Virus record (IMG/VR): IMGVR_UViG_3300021479_000028
Location: 1 to 47,305 of that record
Source: a virus
Strand: one strand, 5' to 3'
Length of the DNA stretch: 47,305 nucleotides
Shown one piece after another: positions 14,725 to 20,289 of this stretch. Each line of letters begins with the position of its first letter. The first letter of the stretch is position 1. Made by a program: the position numbers and the translations under genes. A model generated the notes under the pieces. It had not been told where the DNA came from. It saw nothing but the letters and a program-made list of their open reading frames with translations, and ran no database searches.

Positions 14725-15183
14725 TTACTCTCTCCTATAACACTTACATGACGGTTTACTTGGCGACGCAGAATCGAAACACACAAAATAGTGAAAGTGA
14801 CTCACGGCGTATCGAACTACATAATACCATGCCGGCCAAGATATTACCGAATGACATAGACAGCATCTAATCTCACTCCGATTAAACGTTGATAACGCTT
14901 GCGGCTGACTCATTATTAAGCTAAAACGCTTAGCGGCGTGAGCGTGTAACCTTGCACTACCACTTGAAAGATTTAATACATGGCTCATGTTGCCGTTAAT
15001 GATGGGCTTAATTATACCTTTTGACAACGTTCCAGTAGCAGCTATTGTGTTTAGGATATCAGCCTTAAAATCATTTATTTCCCTTTCTTCATCGGAGTAT
15101 TCTGCGGCTTTTCCCTCTCCCATAAATAAGGACATAGCAGACTTTCTTACTTGCTTGTTTTCTTCATTCTCCTGTTTTGGCAT
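14725..15183 (-). CDS. First gene of the leftward operon; 152-aa protein with Cys/aromatic C-terminus
   Basis: ATG 15183 with an AGGCGAG site is the first good start after the leftward promoter. The frame is open further upstream, but that extension runs through the AT-rich control region and is low-complexity. The N-terminal half is charged and helical (MPKQENEENKQVRKSAMSLF). The C-terminal part is unusual: RCCLCHSVISWPAWYYVVRY and a CKCYRRE end. The four to five cysteines there suggest a zinc site. An early regulatory or host-takeover role is possible from position only. Confidence 0.7.
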   Translation of the reverse strand: MPKQENEENKQVRKSAMSLFMGEGKAAEYSDEEREINDFKADILNTIAATGTLSKGIIKPIINGNMSHVLNLSSGSARLHAHAAKRFSLIMSQPQALSTFNRSEIRCCLCHSVISWPAWYYVVRYAVSHFHYFVCFDSASPSKPSCKCYRRE

Positions 15184-15210
15184 AAACTCGCCTATGGTTT
15201 GTAATGGTTC

Positions 15211-15248
15211 ACTTCGGACCCTTGCGGTCTGGTGCGGTCCACTTCGGA
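15211..15248. repeat. Direct repeats in the leader of the leftward operon
   Basis: ACTTCGGA occurs at 15211-15218 and 15241-15248, exactly 30 bases apart. Between them GCGGTC occurs at 15224-15229 and 15234-15239, 10 bases apart. Spacings of one and three helical turns suit a protein bound to one DNA face. GGACC and GGTCC could alternatively pair in the leader RNA. Confidence 0.5.
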
Positions 15249-15328
15249 AGATGGCGGAAACCCCGTAACCCCTTGCGAACACTCGACTTGACCCCTCTGC
15301 GCAGCAGACCTGAACGTGCACATGAGAG

Positions 15329-15357
15329 AGTATAGCACATTTTGACCCCCCTGTCAA
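15329..15357 (-). promoter_or_regulatory. Leftward sigma70-type promoter of the early operon
   Basis: On the minus strand TTGACA (15357-15352) and TATACT (15334-15329) are separated by exactly 17 bases. Transcription should start near 15322 and run through a 140-base leader into the gene at 15183. It is the best match for the promoter of the whole early operon. Confidence 0.85.
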
Positions 15358-15515
15358 GCCCCCCTCCCTGTCCTCTTTAGGTGACACTCTTCTATTCTTT
15401 TTTAATATATAATAATATATATAATAATATATAAAAAATATATATAAAGAGGTAAAAAGAGGACAGTGAGGAGAGGGAGAGGGTAGGGGGTAGACGAGTA
15501 GGGGGTAGCAGGGAG
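15340..15515. other. Candidate replication origin: AT core with polarised flanks
   Basis: About 55 bases at 15394-15450 are almost pure A/T (alternating ATATATAAT). An 11-bp perfect inverted repeat brackets them: CTGTCCTCTTT at 15368-15378 and AAAGAGGACAG at 15456-15466. The left flank is pyrimidine-rich with C runs, and the right flank is purine-rich with two GTAGGGGGTAG copies. This is a classic arrangement for an easily melted origin. No known initiator site is recognised, so the role is inference. Confidence 0.5.
15482..15514 (+). repeat. G-rich direct repeats, possible quadruplex
   Basis: GTAGGGGGTAG occurs twice within 15482-15508, preceded and followed by further GGG tracts. The plus strand therefore carries at least five G-runs in about 45 bases. 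A quadruplex with one long loop could form. It lies upstream of the leftward promoter and beside the AT core. Confidence 0.5.
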
Positions 15516-15582
15516 AGTTTCGCCTTTTGCACCGAAACACGCGGAAACACTCAGCAAAAGGTCGCAGAACCGAGCGAAACTC
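15515..15582. repeat. Nested inverted repeats with SCGRAAC iteron-like words
   Basis: GAGTTTCGC (15515-15523) pairs with GCGAAACTC (15574-15582). Inside that, CTTTTGC (15524-15530) pairs with GCAAAAG (15554-15560). Words of the form CGAAAC or CGGAAAC recur near 15254, 15519 (inverted), 15533, 15542, 15576 and 15632. They could be initiator or repressor sites near the AT-rich core. Confidence 0.5.
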
Positions 15583-15618
15583 GCGTGAGGGAAGCAAACG
15601 GAAGTGTGCGCGACGCCT

Positions 15619-15635
15619 GCGACCGACCGACCGAA
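15619..15635 (+). repeat. Short GACC tandem repeat
   Basis: GCGACCGACCGACCGA is a short tandem of the 4-base unit GACC (three copies plus a partial), located between the nested inverted repeats and the first rightward promoter. It is GC-rich against an AT-rich genome. Confidence 0.5.
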
Positions 15636-15648
15636 ACGCGCCAGAATC

Positions 15649-15777
15649 GAGTAACAGAATTGGTGCTTGACAAAGAATAGATTTTCTGTTATCATTTTAA
15701 TTGTTGGCAAGCACCTTAAACACTGAGCCGCGAAGCGAGAGAAAGCGAGACGAGTTACAAACTTGGTGCTTGACAAA
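15649..15777 (+). repeat. Duplicated promoter segment
   Basis: A 26-base block at 15649-15674 recurs at 15752-15777 with three mismatches, ending GGTGCTTGACAAA in both. The second copy carries its own -10 box. The duplication places two promoters 103 bases apart in front of one gene. Confidence 0.8.
15667..15695 (+). promoter_or_regulatory. Rightward sigma70-type promoter P1
   Basis: TTGACA (15667-15672) and TATCAT (15690-15695) are separated by 17 bases, with a predicted start near 15702. The promoter is framed by an 8-bp inverted repeat, GGTGCTTG (15662-15669) and CAAGCACC (15708-15715), that overlaps the -35 box and the start site. This is an operator-like arrangement. It is a near copy of P2. 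Confidence 0.82.
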
Positions 15778-15798
15778 CGAGACAGACTGTGTTACACT
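15770..15798 (+). promoter_or_regulatory. Rightward sigma70-type promoter P2
   Basis: TTGACA (15770-15775) and TACACT (15793-15798) are separated by 17 bases. The predicted start is near 15805, giving a leader of about 55 bases to ATG 15860. The -10 box is identical to that of the late promoter P3. Confidence 0.85.
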
Positions 15799-15859
15799 TA
15801 TCTTGTTGGTTTGGAACAGCCGACAACTCGTAAACTCGGAAACGAAAGAGAGACACACA

Positions 15860-16366
15860 ATGAGCGAACAGGACCCGACTCCGGCAGAGATTGCAGCGGA
15901 AGAGGCAAAGAAAGCGGCTCGCGCGGCGGCGGTAGCGGCAAAGCAAAAGATTGCTGATGGAGAGAATGCCAAGCGAACTGGGCAAGGAACTAGACTTCTA
16001 GTCGGCACTACTCGCGGACGCTCTACTGTTCCATTCACTTATGAGGCATTTGACAAGTCAATTCCGGAGACTATGCCAAAGTCAGTAGAAGAGTTTATGA
16101 CTTTGACTACAACCGATGATGCACCGCTTTTGAACTATCTAATCGAAGGATACAATGCGGTATCTGAGGCAAATGCAAGTGACCCGGTGAATGAGTTTGT
16201 GGATGCAAGCTGGCCGGAAGATGTTCAGAAGAGATTCAAGATTGTCATTCGCAATTACTCGAATGATGCGAATGTCTCAATCGAAGACGCGGTTAGCCTT
16301 TTGAAGCCAGGAATCCAGAAGGGTATTGACGCAATGAAGGCAGCGAGTGCTGTAGTCACGGCGTAA
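15860..16366 (+). CDS. Isolated, strongly expressed 168-aa phage protein of unknown function
   Basis: ATG 15860 follows AAGAGAGAC. Upstream in-frame codons (to 15701) lie in the promoter region and are not credible coding. The N-terminal 45 residues are an Ala/Lys/Glu-rich helix (AAEEAKKAARAAAVAAKQK). The rest is a mixed, mildly acidic domain with EEFMTLTTTDDAPLLNYL. Base composition is richer in G+C than its neighbours. The gene stands alone between two tandem promoters and an intrinsic terminator, so it is its own transcription unit. I do not recognise the family. A DNA-condensing or host-takeover protein is possible. Confidence 0.85.
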   Translation: MSEQDPTPAEIAAEEAKKAARAAAVAAKQKIADGENAKRTGQGTRLLVGTTRGRSTVPFTYEAFDKSIPETMPKSVEEFMTLTTTDDAPLLNYLIEGYNAVSEANASDPVNEFVDASWPEDVQKRFKIVIRNYSNDANVSIEDAVSLLKPGIQKGIDAMKAASAVVTA

Positions 16367-16376
16367 TCGGAAAGCA

Positions 16377-16417
16377 AAATACCCGGAAAGGAGAAATCCA
16401 ATCCGGGTATTTTTTTG
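16377..16417. terminator. Intrinsic terminator (possibly bidirectional)
   Basis: AAATACCCGGA (16377-16387) pairs with TCCGGGTATTT (16402-16412) in an 11-bp stem, followed on the plus strand by a run of T to 16416. It closes the 168-aa gene. On the minus strand the hairpin is followed by TTTTGCTTT, so it may also end the small leftward cluster. Confidence 0.9.
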
Positions 16418-16418
16418 T

Positions 16419-16505
16419 TTACCAGTAATAAATCGCCCGTAACTGACTGGTGATTTTGGCGAGCAAAGCGAGTCTGATAACTTCGTTCACTTGTTTTTCG
16501 GTCAT
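16419..16505 (-). CDS. Possible 28-aa helical micro-protein
   Basis: ATG 16505-16503 follows AAAGGATGAAA, a good ribosome site, nine bases after the preceding gene. The 28 codons (MTEKQVNEVIRLALLAKITS...) form an amphipathic helix ending IYYW and stop at the edge of the terminator. The sequence looks peptide-like but is very short. Confidence 0.4.
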   Translation of the reverse strand: MTEKQVNEVIRLALLAKITSQLRAIYYW

Positions 16506-16514
16506 TTTCATCCT

Positions 16515-16697
16515 TTAATCAATCGAAATGAGTTGTGATACTGGAATCTGAACAAGCACCTTGCCAGGATTCCAGAATGAACAGTATTGTATTCCATCGC
16601 GAGTGTAGAAGAGAACATCTGACGGAGCAGAGCAGACTGCATAGTTGACAATTTCGTCGGTATCAACTAATGCTCTCACTTGAACAATTCTTGCCAT
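16515..16697 (-). CDS. Small hypothetical protein, 60 aa
   Basis: The product (MARIVQVRALVDTDEIVNYA...) is beta-rich and compact, ending VLVQIPVSQLISID. ATG 16697 follows a GGAGAACAGAAAA site. It belongs to a leftward cluster of small genes between the control region and the late operon. The function is unknown. Confidence 0.75.
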   Translation of the reverse strand: MARIVQVRALVDTDEIVNYAVCSAPSDVLFYTRDGIQYCSFWNPGKVLVQIPVSQLISID

Positions 16698-16709
16698 TTT
16701 TCTGTTCTC

Positions 16710-16790
16710 CTAAAAACCGATGAACGAATGCCAATGCTGAATTGACAAGCCAAGCCAGAGAAGCGAACCAACAATTAGTGCAAGCTTCAT
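16710..16790 (-). CDS. Possible 26-aa membrane micro-protein
   Basis: ATG 16790-16788 begins two bases after the preceding stop codon. The 26 residues (MKLALIVGSLLWLGLSIQHW...) are one hydrophobic helix with a basic start. The ribosome site is weak, but translational coupling to the zinc-ribbon gene is possible. It could be a small membrane peptide. Confidence 0.5.
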   Translation of the reverse strand: MKLALIVGSLLWLGLSIQHWHSFIGF

Positions 16791-16792
16791 TT

Positions 16793-17038
16793 TCAGTCTA
16801 CACTTTCTGCATAATAGTCTGCGCTGACAGTTTTCATATTTGAACGAGTCTGTCTCCACTGGCCGACTCTTTCGACGCCATGCGCAGCAACGATTGAAAT
16901 GAAGTGTGCAGGCACTTCGTGATTCACCAGCTTTGAAGTAATCCCCAGGCAAGAATACTTCGCGGGAGTAGCACCGCACACTTGGCAATGCTCGCGGCGG
17001 TCGCTGTTCAGAGTGAGACAGATAGTGCACTCATACAT
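16793..17038 (-). CDS. Small zinc-ribbon protein, 81 aa
   Basis: ATG 17038 has GGAG eight bases upstream. A TTG six bases earlier would sit too close to that site. The N-terminus MYECTICLTLNSDRREHCQVCG has C-x2-C and C-x2-C pairs around residues 4-21, resembling a RanBP2/ribbon-type zinc knuckle. The remainder is a VPAHFISIVAAHGVERVGQW segment. The function is unknown. Confidence 0.75.
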   Translation of the reverse strand: MYECTICLTLNSDRREHCQVCGATPAKYSCLGITSKLVNHEVPAHFISIVAAHGVERVGQWRQTRSNMKTVSADYYAESVD

Positions 17039-17040
17039 TG

Positions 17041-17250
17041 TCAATTCTCCACTTGAAGCTTGATAGTAACATTGTCGCCATTGTCAGGAGTGAACGTCAG
17101 ATGGTATTCACCTATTTCTCGATAATTGCACTGACCATCCGGACGTGTAATACGTGTGAGCTGTCCTTCTGTATTGAGCGTTTCACGGATTACGCGTTGC
17201 GTAGTCACCCATAGCGGCGCTTGTTTGACACCGCTAATTCTGATAGTCAT
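17041..17250 (-). CDS. Hypothetical protein, 69 aa
   Basis: The product starts MTIRISGVKQAPLWVTTQRV and is all-beta in appearance, ending DNVTIKLQVEN. No family is recognised. It starts five bases after the first gene of the cluster ends. Confidence 0.75.
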   Translation of the reverse strand: MTIRISGVKQAPLWVTTQRVIRETLNTEGQLTRITRPDGQCNYREIGEYHLTFTPDNGDNVTIKLQVEN

Positions 17251-17255
17251 TTAGC

Positions 17256-17444
17256 TCACTCTCCTTCTGAGTTGATAACATCATGAAGGTAATCAAAAAT
17301 GGTATCGACTGCTGCCTTGAACCGCTTGTATTCTGAGTCATTAGCTTCGAGTGCTGCTCTCACTGTCCCTTCATGATTCTGTATCATCTTTGCAGCAGTG
17401 AAGATATCCTCTTTGACGACTGCGTAGCGTGAAGCTTTGTCCAT
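17256..17444 (-). CDS. Small helical protein, 62 aa (first gene of the leftward small cluster)
   Basis: The product (MDKASRYAVVKEDIFTAAKM...) is all-helical, with an acidic C-terminus. ATG 17444 has AAGGAAGG upstream. It is the first gene after the presumed leftward promoter near 17.57 kb. The function is unknown. Confidence 0.75.
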   Translation of the reverse strand: MDKASRYAVVKEDIFTAAKMIQNHEGTVRAALEANDSEYKRFKAAVDTIFDYLHDVINSEGE

Positions 17445-17552
17445 CTCTCACCTTCCTTGCTCTCTTATACTGCATTGCTTGTGCCACTGAAAACTTCAAT
17501 AGCGCAAACTCCATTCCAGGTTTTAGTGTTCTTTATTGAGAAAACGTGTTAT

Positions 17553-17580
17553 ATAATAGGACAGTTTAACTTGTTGTAAA
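17553..17580 (-). promoter_or_regulatory. Possible leftward promoter of the small-gene cluster
   Basis: On the minus strand TTTACA (17580-17575) and TATTAT (17558-17553) are separated by 16 bases. A 17-base alternative to ATTATA also exists. It lies about 110 bases ahead of the first gene at 17444. The boxes are weaker than those of the other promoters. Confidence 0.45.
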
Positions 17581-17795
17581 CAAAAGACTTAGCAGCTTTT
17601 GTATTGTATTGACACATCGCAAGATGTAGTGACACCCCAGGGACACCCCACCATATATTGTGGATGTTAAATACTTTACAGTGCGGACTATTGGTATATT
17701 ACTAGTGAATTTTAAGACAAACACTATAAAAATAAAAATGAAAAAATAAACGTCTGAACATTTCAGAATGTGCAAAAAGCCCAATGTTTTCGCTA

Positions 17796-17824
17796 TTGAC
17801 AAACTGCAAAGGGTGAGTTACACT
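17796..17824 (+). promoter_or_regulatory. Rightward sigma70-type promoter P3 of the late operon
   Basis: TTGACA (17796-17801) and TACACT (17819-17824) are separated by exactly 17 bases, with a predicted start near 17831. It lies 45 bases ahead of the first rightward gene. No strong promoter-like sequence was noticed further down the late operon. Confidence 0.83.
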
Positions 17825-17868
17825 GACCGTGAACAGGCGACGTGTAGTTTCACTACTGGAGAAATGAA

Positions 17869-18345
17869 ATGATTGTTTCTGATTCTGACGCTTTAAAGAG
17901 ACTTGATTCTCCTCTTAATCTGATAAATAAATTAAAAACTCACATATCCAAAGATAAACAACAGGCAATGGAACTCTTCACCGGGCCTCCAAGAAAGTCG
18001 AATTCATTTCCTATTGAGTTGCCAGTTGAATTGCCGTCTAAGCCGGCGGAGCCGAACCTAGACACAATTCTAGCAAACAATGAAAGTCAGATTAAACTTG
18101 GCTTAGCACATGACAAGTCATTAAGTCTTTTAGCTAAAGCCGTAGATATGTTAGACGCTAAACTGGATGATGTTTCTGCGTCAAAACTTCCACAAACAAT
18201 AATCGCCGCAAGCAAAGTCGTGGAAAGTATTAGAAAAGAAAGACTAGAATCTCTGAAGAATTCGAAAGACAGAGAAGTTCATTATCATTTCTATACGCCA
18301 GATCAGAAAGTGCTGGAGAATTATGAAGTGATAGAGGTTTCTTAA
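17869..18345 (+). CDS. Putative small terminase-like protein, 158 aa
   Basis: GGAG lies eight bases before ATG 17869. The protein is helical: an N-terminal part with Pro-rich linker (FPIELPVELPSKPAEP), then a long helix (SQIKLGLAHDKSLSLLAKAV) and a C-terminal VHYHFYTPDQKVLENYEVIEV. The general layout resembles small terminase or packaging-associated phage proteins. No helix-turn-helix is obvious, and TerL lies 2.7 kb away. Treat the function as tentative. Confidence 0.55.
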   Translation: MIVSDSDALKRLDSPLNLINKLKTHISKDKQQAMELFTGPPRKSNSFPIELPVELPSKPAEPNLDTILANNESQIKLGLAHDKSLSLLAKAVDMLDAKLDDVSASKLPQTIIAASKVVESIRKERLESLKNSKDREVHYHFYTPDQKVLENYEVIEVS

Positions 18346-18792
18346 ATGCCAGAATTAGATGGCGTAAAACGTCGTCTCTCAGATATCCAAGTTGATGTAG
18401 CTTCTAAACCATCAATAGTTCCAATCGCAAATAATCTCCCCTACATAGTAGCAGTAATTATGATGATGGTTATTGGTGTAGCTGGTGTTGTAATTATAAC
18501 GCTTGGTAGACCGAATCAAGATAACACTCAACTCATCACAACAATTTTAGGCTTTCTCGCACCGACAACTTTGAGTCTTCTCGCATTCATGAAAGCACAA
18601 GAGACGCACCTGTCGGTGAACTCAAGATTAGATGCATTCATGAGAAATGCTGAACTTGCGGCAAGAGTTCAAGGAGTAATAGAAGGAAGAAGTCAAGGAA
18701 GAGATGATGCGAACTTAAGAACTGATGCGTTAGCTCAACAATCTCCGACAAGAGTTGAAATCACAAACATTCCAAAATCGGAGTCACAATGA
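18346..18792 (+). CDS. Two-pass membrane protein, holin-like (148 aa)
   Basis: There are two hydrophobic segments, residues 31-54 (YIVAVIMMMVIGVAGVVIIT) and about 62-83, separated by a short polar loop. A charged helical tail follows (THLSVNSRLDAFMRNAELAA). A double-spanning protein with a charged C-terminus, immediately followed by another small two-pass membrane gene through an ATGA overlap, is a common lysis layout. No endolysin is adjacent, so the holin label is an inference. Confidence 0.75.
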   Translation: MPELDGVKRRLSDIQVDVASKPSIVPIANNLPYIVAVIMMMVIGVAGVVIITLGRPNQDNTQLITTILGFLAPTTLSLLAFMKAQETHLSVNSRLDAFMRNAELAARVQGVIEGRSQGRDDANLRTDALAQQSPTRVEITNIPKSESQ

Positions 18793-18980
18793 AAGCATTT
18801 CTTTGGCGCATTCTATATGCCGCAGTTTGTTTTATTTTATTCTGGATGGTGTTTCCTCTCTTTCTTGAAGTTATTCATGCACCGATTAATGGTTCTTTAG
18901 TAGAGTTAATGAGAATTGTGTCTATTGCTTTAGCGATTCTTTACGCTTTATTCGGTGGCACACCTCCGATGCCATTTTAA
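18789..18980 (+). CDS. Small two-pass membrane protein (63 aa)
   Basis: Residues 5-27 (LWRILYAAVCFILFWMVFPL) and 40-56 (LMRIVSIALAILYALFG) are hydrophobic. The gene starts within an ATGA overlap with the previous membrane gene, and the two may act together as a holin/antiholin-type pair. It is also similar in layout to generic small phage membrane proteins. A 105-base gap with only a 17-codon frame follows. Confidence 0.75.
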   Translation: MKAFLWRILYAAVCFILFWMVFPLFLEVIHAPINGSLVELMRIVSIALAILYALFGGTPPMPF

Positions 18981-19085
18981 AGTTGGTGAGTGCTGAGATA
19001 CACAGCAGTGAAAACCTACTGGGAACTTGTTATGAGGAAGTCTCAAGATTGCAGTAGCCACCTTTCTTATGTTTGGGGAACATAA

Positions 19086-19457
19086 ATGTCAACAATAGCA
19101 GCCGCAATGAGTGGTGTTCCAGTCAATCAGCAGACTGCTGGTGTTACAGGTAATGGAACAATTTTAGCATTACCTCCTAGTTTTAGAAATCATACGTGGA
19201 TAGTTACTGCGGCTGCTGGAGTGAGTGCTGGAGCAATAACAGTAGAAACATCTAATTCAGATAGTGACGCTGGAACATGGGCTGTAGTTCCAATGGCTAA
19301 TAGCATTGCAAATCCTTTAACAGTTGTTGCCGGTGCAGATTTAATGATGGAACATACTGGTTTGTTAAATTTTGTTAGAGCTAGAATTTCAACAACAATT
19401 TCAGGTGGAGGTGCTCCTTCTGTTACAGTTGTTTATGAGGGAGCAAAGAGTTACTGA
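19086..19457 (+). CDS. Beta-rich structural-type protein, 123 aa
   Basis: The protein is rich in Ala/Gly/Thr/Val with repeated short strands (TWIVTAAAGVSAGAITVETS), typical of phage head-decoration or fibre-type beta sandwiches. GGGGAAC lies ahead of ATG 19086. It resembles in composition the proteins at 36803-37171 and 29530-30153. The precise role is unknown. Confidence 0.75.
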   Translation: MSTIAAAMSGVPVNQQTAGVTGNGTILALPPSFRNHTWIVTAAAGVSAGAITVETSNSDSDAGTWAVVPMANSIANPLTVVAGADLMMEHTGLLNFVRARISTTISGGGAPSVTVVYEGAKSY

Positions 19458-19633
19458 TAATAGAAAAGAATAAGAATGAATTATTTAATGAAATCAAAAA
19501 GTTGTATTGGGATTTGGAAACATTTCCAAATGATATTAGACAATTATCTGAAGAACGACGTATTAGATATGAAGAGTTAATAAAACAGATTCGAATACTC
19601 GTGGACCAGTGGAAGTTGAAAAGAGTTGAATGA
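19454..19633 (+). CDS. Coiled-coil protein, 59 aa, apparent CTG start
   Basis: A strong helical frame (LIIEKNKNELFNEIKKLYWD ... LIKQIRILVDQWKLKRVE) begins at CTG 19454-19456, which overlaps the previous stop as CTGA. It ends at TGA 19631-19633, immediately before the next ATG. No ATG, GTG or good TTG exists near its 5' end. The GGGAG upstream is about ten bases away. This is the second CTGA-type start in the window. The function is unknown. Confidence 0.6.
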   Translation: MIIEKNKNELFNEIKKLYWDLETFPNDIRQLSEERRIRYEELIKQIRILVDQWKLKRVE

Positions 19634-20017
19634 ATGAAACGTTTCCTGCTCTTGGCAGTTCTCGTCACTTCGTTATTTCGCGCGAACACAGTGAGCGCGC
19701 AGACTACAATCATAGGACCAAATAGTTTATTTAGTTGGGATATGACAAATACGCCTTTAGCAACTGCTAATACATTAGTGTATACAATTACTGTAGATGC
19801 AACGGCTCCTAAAGTGCTAACTCCATTTACTTGTATTGGTAGTGTAACTGTTCTGACAACTACAACCTGTTCAGTTAATGCTATTGCAGCATTGCCAATG
19901 GGAACACATTCATTAACAATGACAGCCGCAAGCGGGGCTTTAGTCTCAGCTCCATCAGCATTGTATTCATACACTGTGATGTTAATCACAATTCCAACAA
20001 ATCTCAGGGTTCAGTAA
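19634..20017 (+). CDS. Secreted or periplasmic protein with signal peptide, 127 aa
   Basis: The N-terminus MKRFLLLAVLVTSLFRANTV is a textbook signal peptide (two basic residues, hydrophobic core), with a VSA site at residues 20-22. The mature part is a small beta-sandwich-like domain (SFTVTV-type strands, two Cys that could form a disulfide). Exported phage proteins are unusual in the late operon and often act on the cell surface, for example in superinfection exclusion or lysis. No family is recognised. Confidence 0.8.
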   Translation: MKRFLLLAVLVTSLFRANTVSAQTTIIGPNSLFSWDMTNTPLATANTLVYTITVDATAPKVLTPFTCIGSVTVLTTTTCSVNAIAALPMGTHSLTMTAASGALVSAPSALYSYTVMLITIPTNLRVQ

Positions 20018-20018
20018 T

Positions 20019-20288
20019 GTGAGTTGGGACGGTGTTGATAGGAGAGTTGGTCAACAGAGAGTTGGGCAAAGAAGACATCAAATTAGTATGAATAGATACA
20101 ACGAACAAGAAGTAATTGCTTTTCAACAGATTGTAATGGCTACATATCAGGAGGCTAACAAGCCTCTTGATCTTTCTAATGTAGTATGGGCTGCTCGTAT
20201 GACATATGATGCTATTACGATAGGATATTTGGCTAGCCAGAATAAACACTTAGCGGAGCTTCGGACAGAACTCGGATTGGGAGCATAA
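20019..20288 (+). CDS. Hypothetical protein, 89 aa, GTG start
   Basis: GTG 20019 follows the upstream stop and has AGGG upstream; an internal ATG (residue 24) has no site. The N-terminus is Arg/Gln-rich (MSWDGVDRRVGQQRVGQRRH), and the rest is helical (EVIAFQQIVMATYQEANKPL). No domain is recognised. It is one of several small genes leading to TerL. Confidence 0.7.
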   Translation: MSWDGVDRRVGQQRVGQRRHQISMNRYNEQEVIAFQQIVMATYQEANKPLDLSNVVWAARMTYDAITIGYLASQNKHLAELRTELGLGA

Positions 20289-20289
20289 A

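Larger units (their letters stand above)
15184..15859. other. Divergent control region, gene-free
   Basis: This 676-base stretch separates the leftward early operon from the 168-aa rightward gene. It contains a leftward sigma70-type promoter and its 140-base leader with direct repeats. It also holds an AT-only core flanked by an 11-bp inverted repeat, polypyrimidine and polypurine flanks, nested inverted repeats, a GACC tandem repeat and two rightward promoters. I see no convincing gene here. Open frames crossing it are low-complexity. Confidence 0.75.
17445..17868. other. Second control region, gene-free
   Basis: This 424-base AT-rich gap separates the leftward small cluster from the late operon. 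It holds a possible leftward promoter (17553-17580), the late promoter P3, an ACATC-GCAA-GATGT hairpin near 17614, a GACACCCCA direct repeat near 17630-17649 and a CCAC...GTGG half-palindrome near 17648-17663. I find no convincing gene. Confidence 0.65.

Noticed and set aside
15184-15597. N-terminal extension of the first leftward gene across the control region
   Set aside because: The frame is open, but it crosses the AT core and promoter and encodes low-complexity Tyr/Ile/Pro stretches. The ATG at 15183 has a ribosome site and lies after the promoter.
15701-15859. Longer form of the 168-aa protein starting at 15701
   Set aside because: The extension contains promoter P2 and no ribosome site. 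The natural start is ATG 15860.
15402-16038. Overlapping minus-strand frames opposite the control region and the 168-aa gene
   Set aside because: Their composition is Ser/Cys/Arg/Phe-rich shadow coding of GC-rich DNA, with no ribosome sites. The plus-strand gene and promoters explain the region.
16791-17030. Longer minus-strand frame leading into the 26-aa membrane peptide
   Set aside because: It overlaps the zinc-ribbon gene in another frame, and the cysteine pattern there supports the ribbon. Only the final 26 codons are considered.
17575-17640. Additional rightward promoter at TTGACACATCGC
   Set aside because: TTGACA is present near 17609, but no acceptable -10 box lies 16-18 bases downstream.
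18981-19085. Riboswitch or small RNA in the 105-base gap
   Set aside because: A small CTG...CAG hairpin is visible, but there is no recognisable aptamer core, promoter or terminator.
19480-19590. Alternative 34-aa ATG frame inside the CTG-start gene
   Set aside because: It has no ribosome site and a poor composition. The overlapping 59-aa coiled-coil frame fits the gene spacing exactly.
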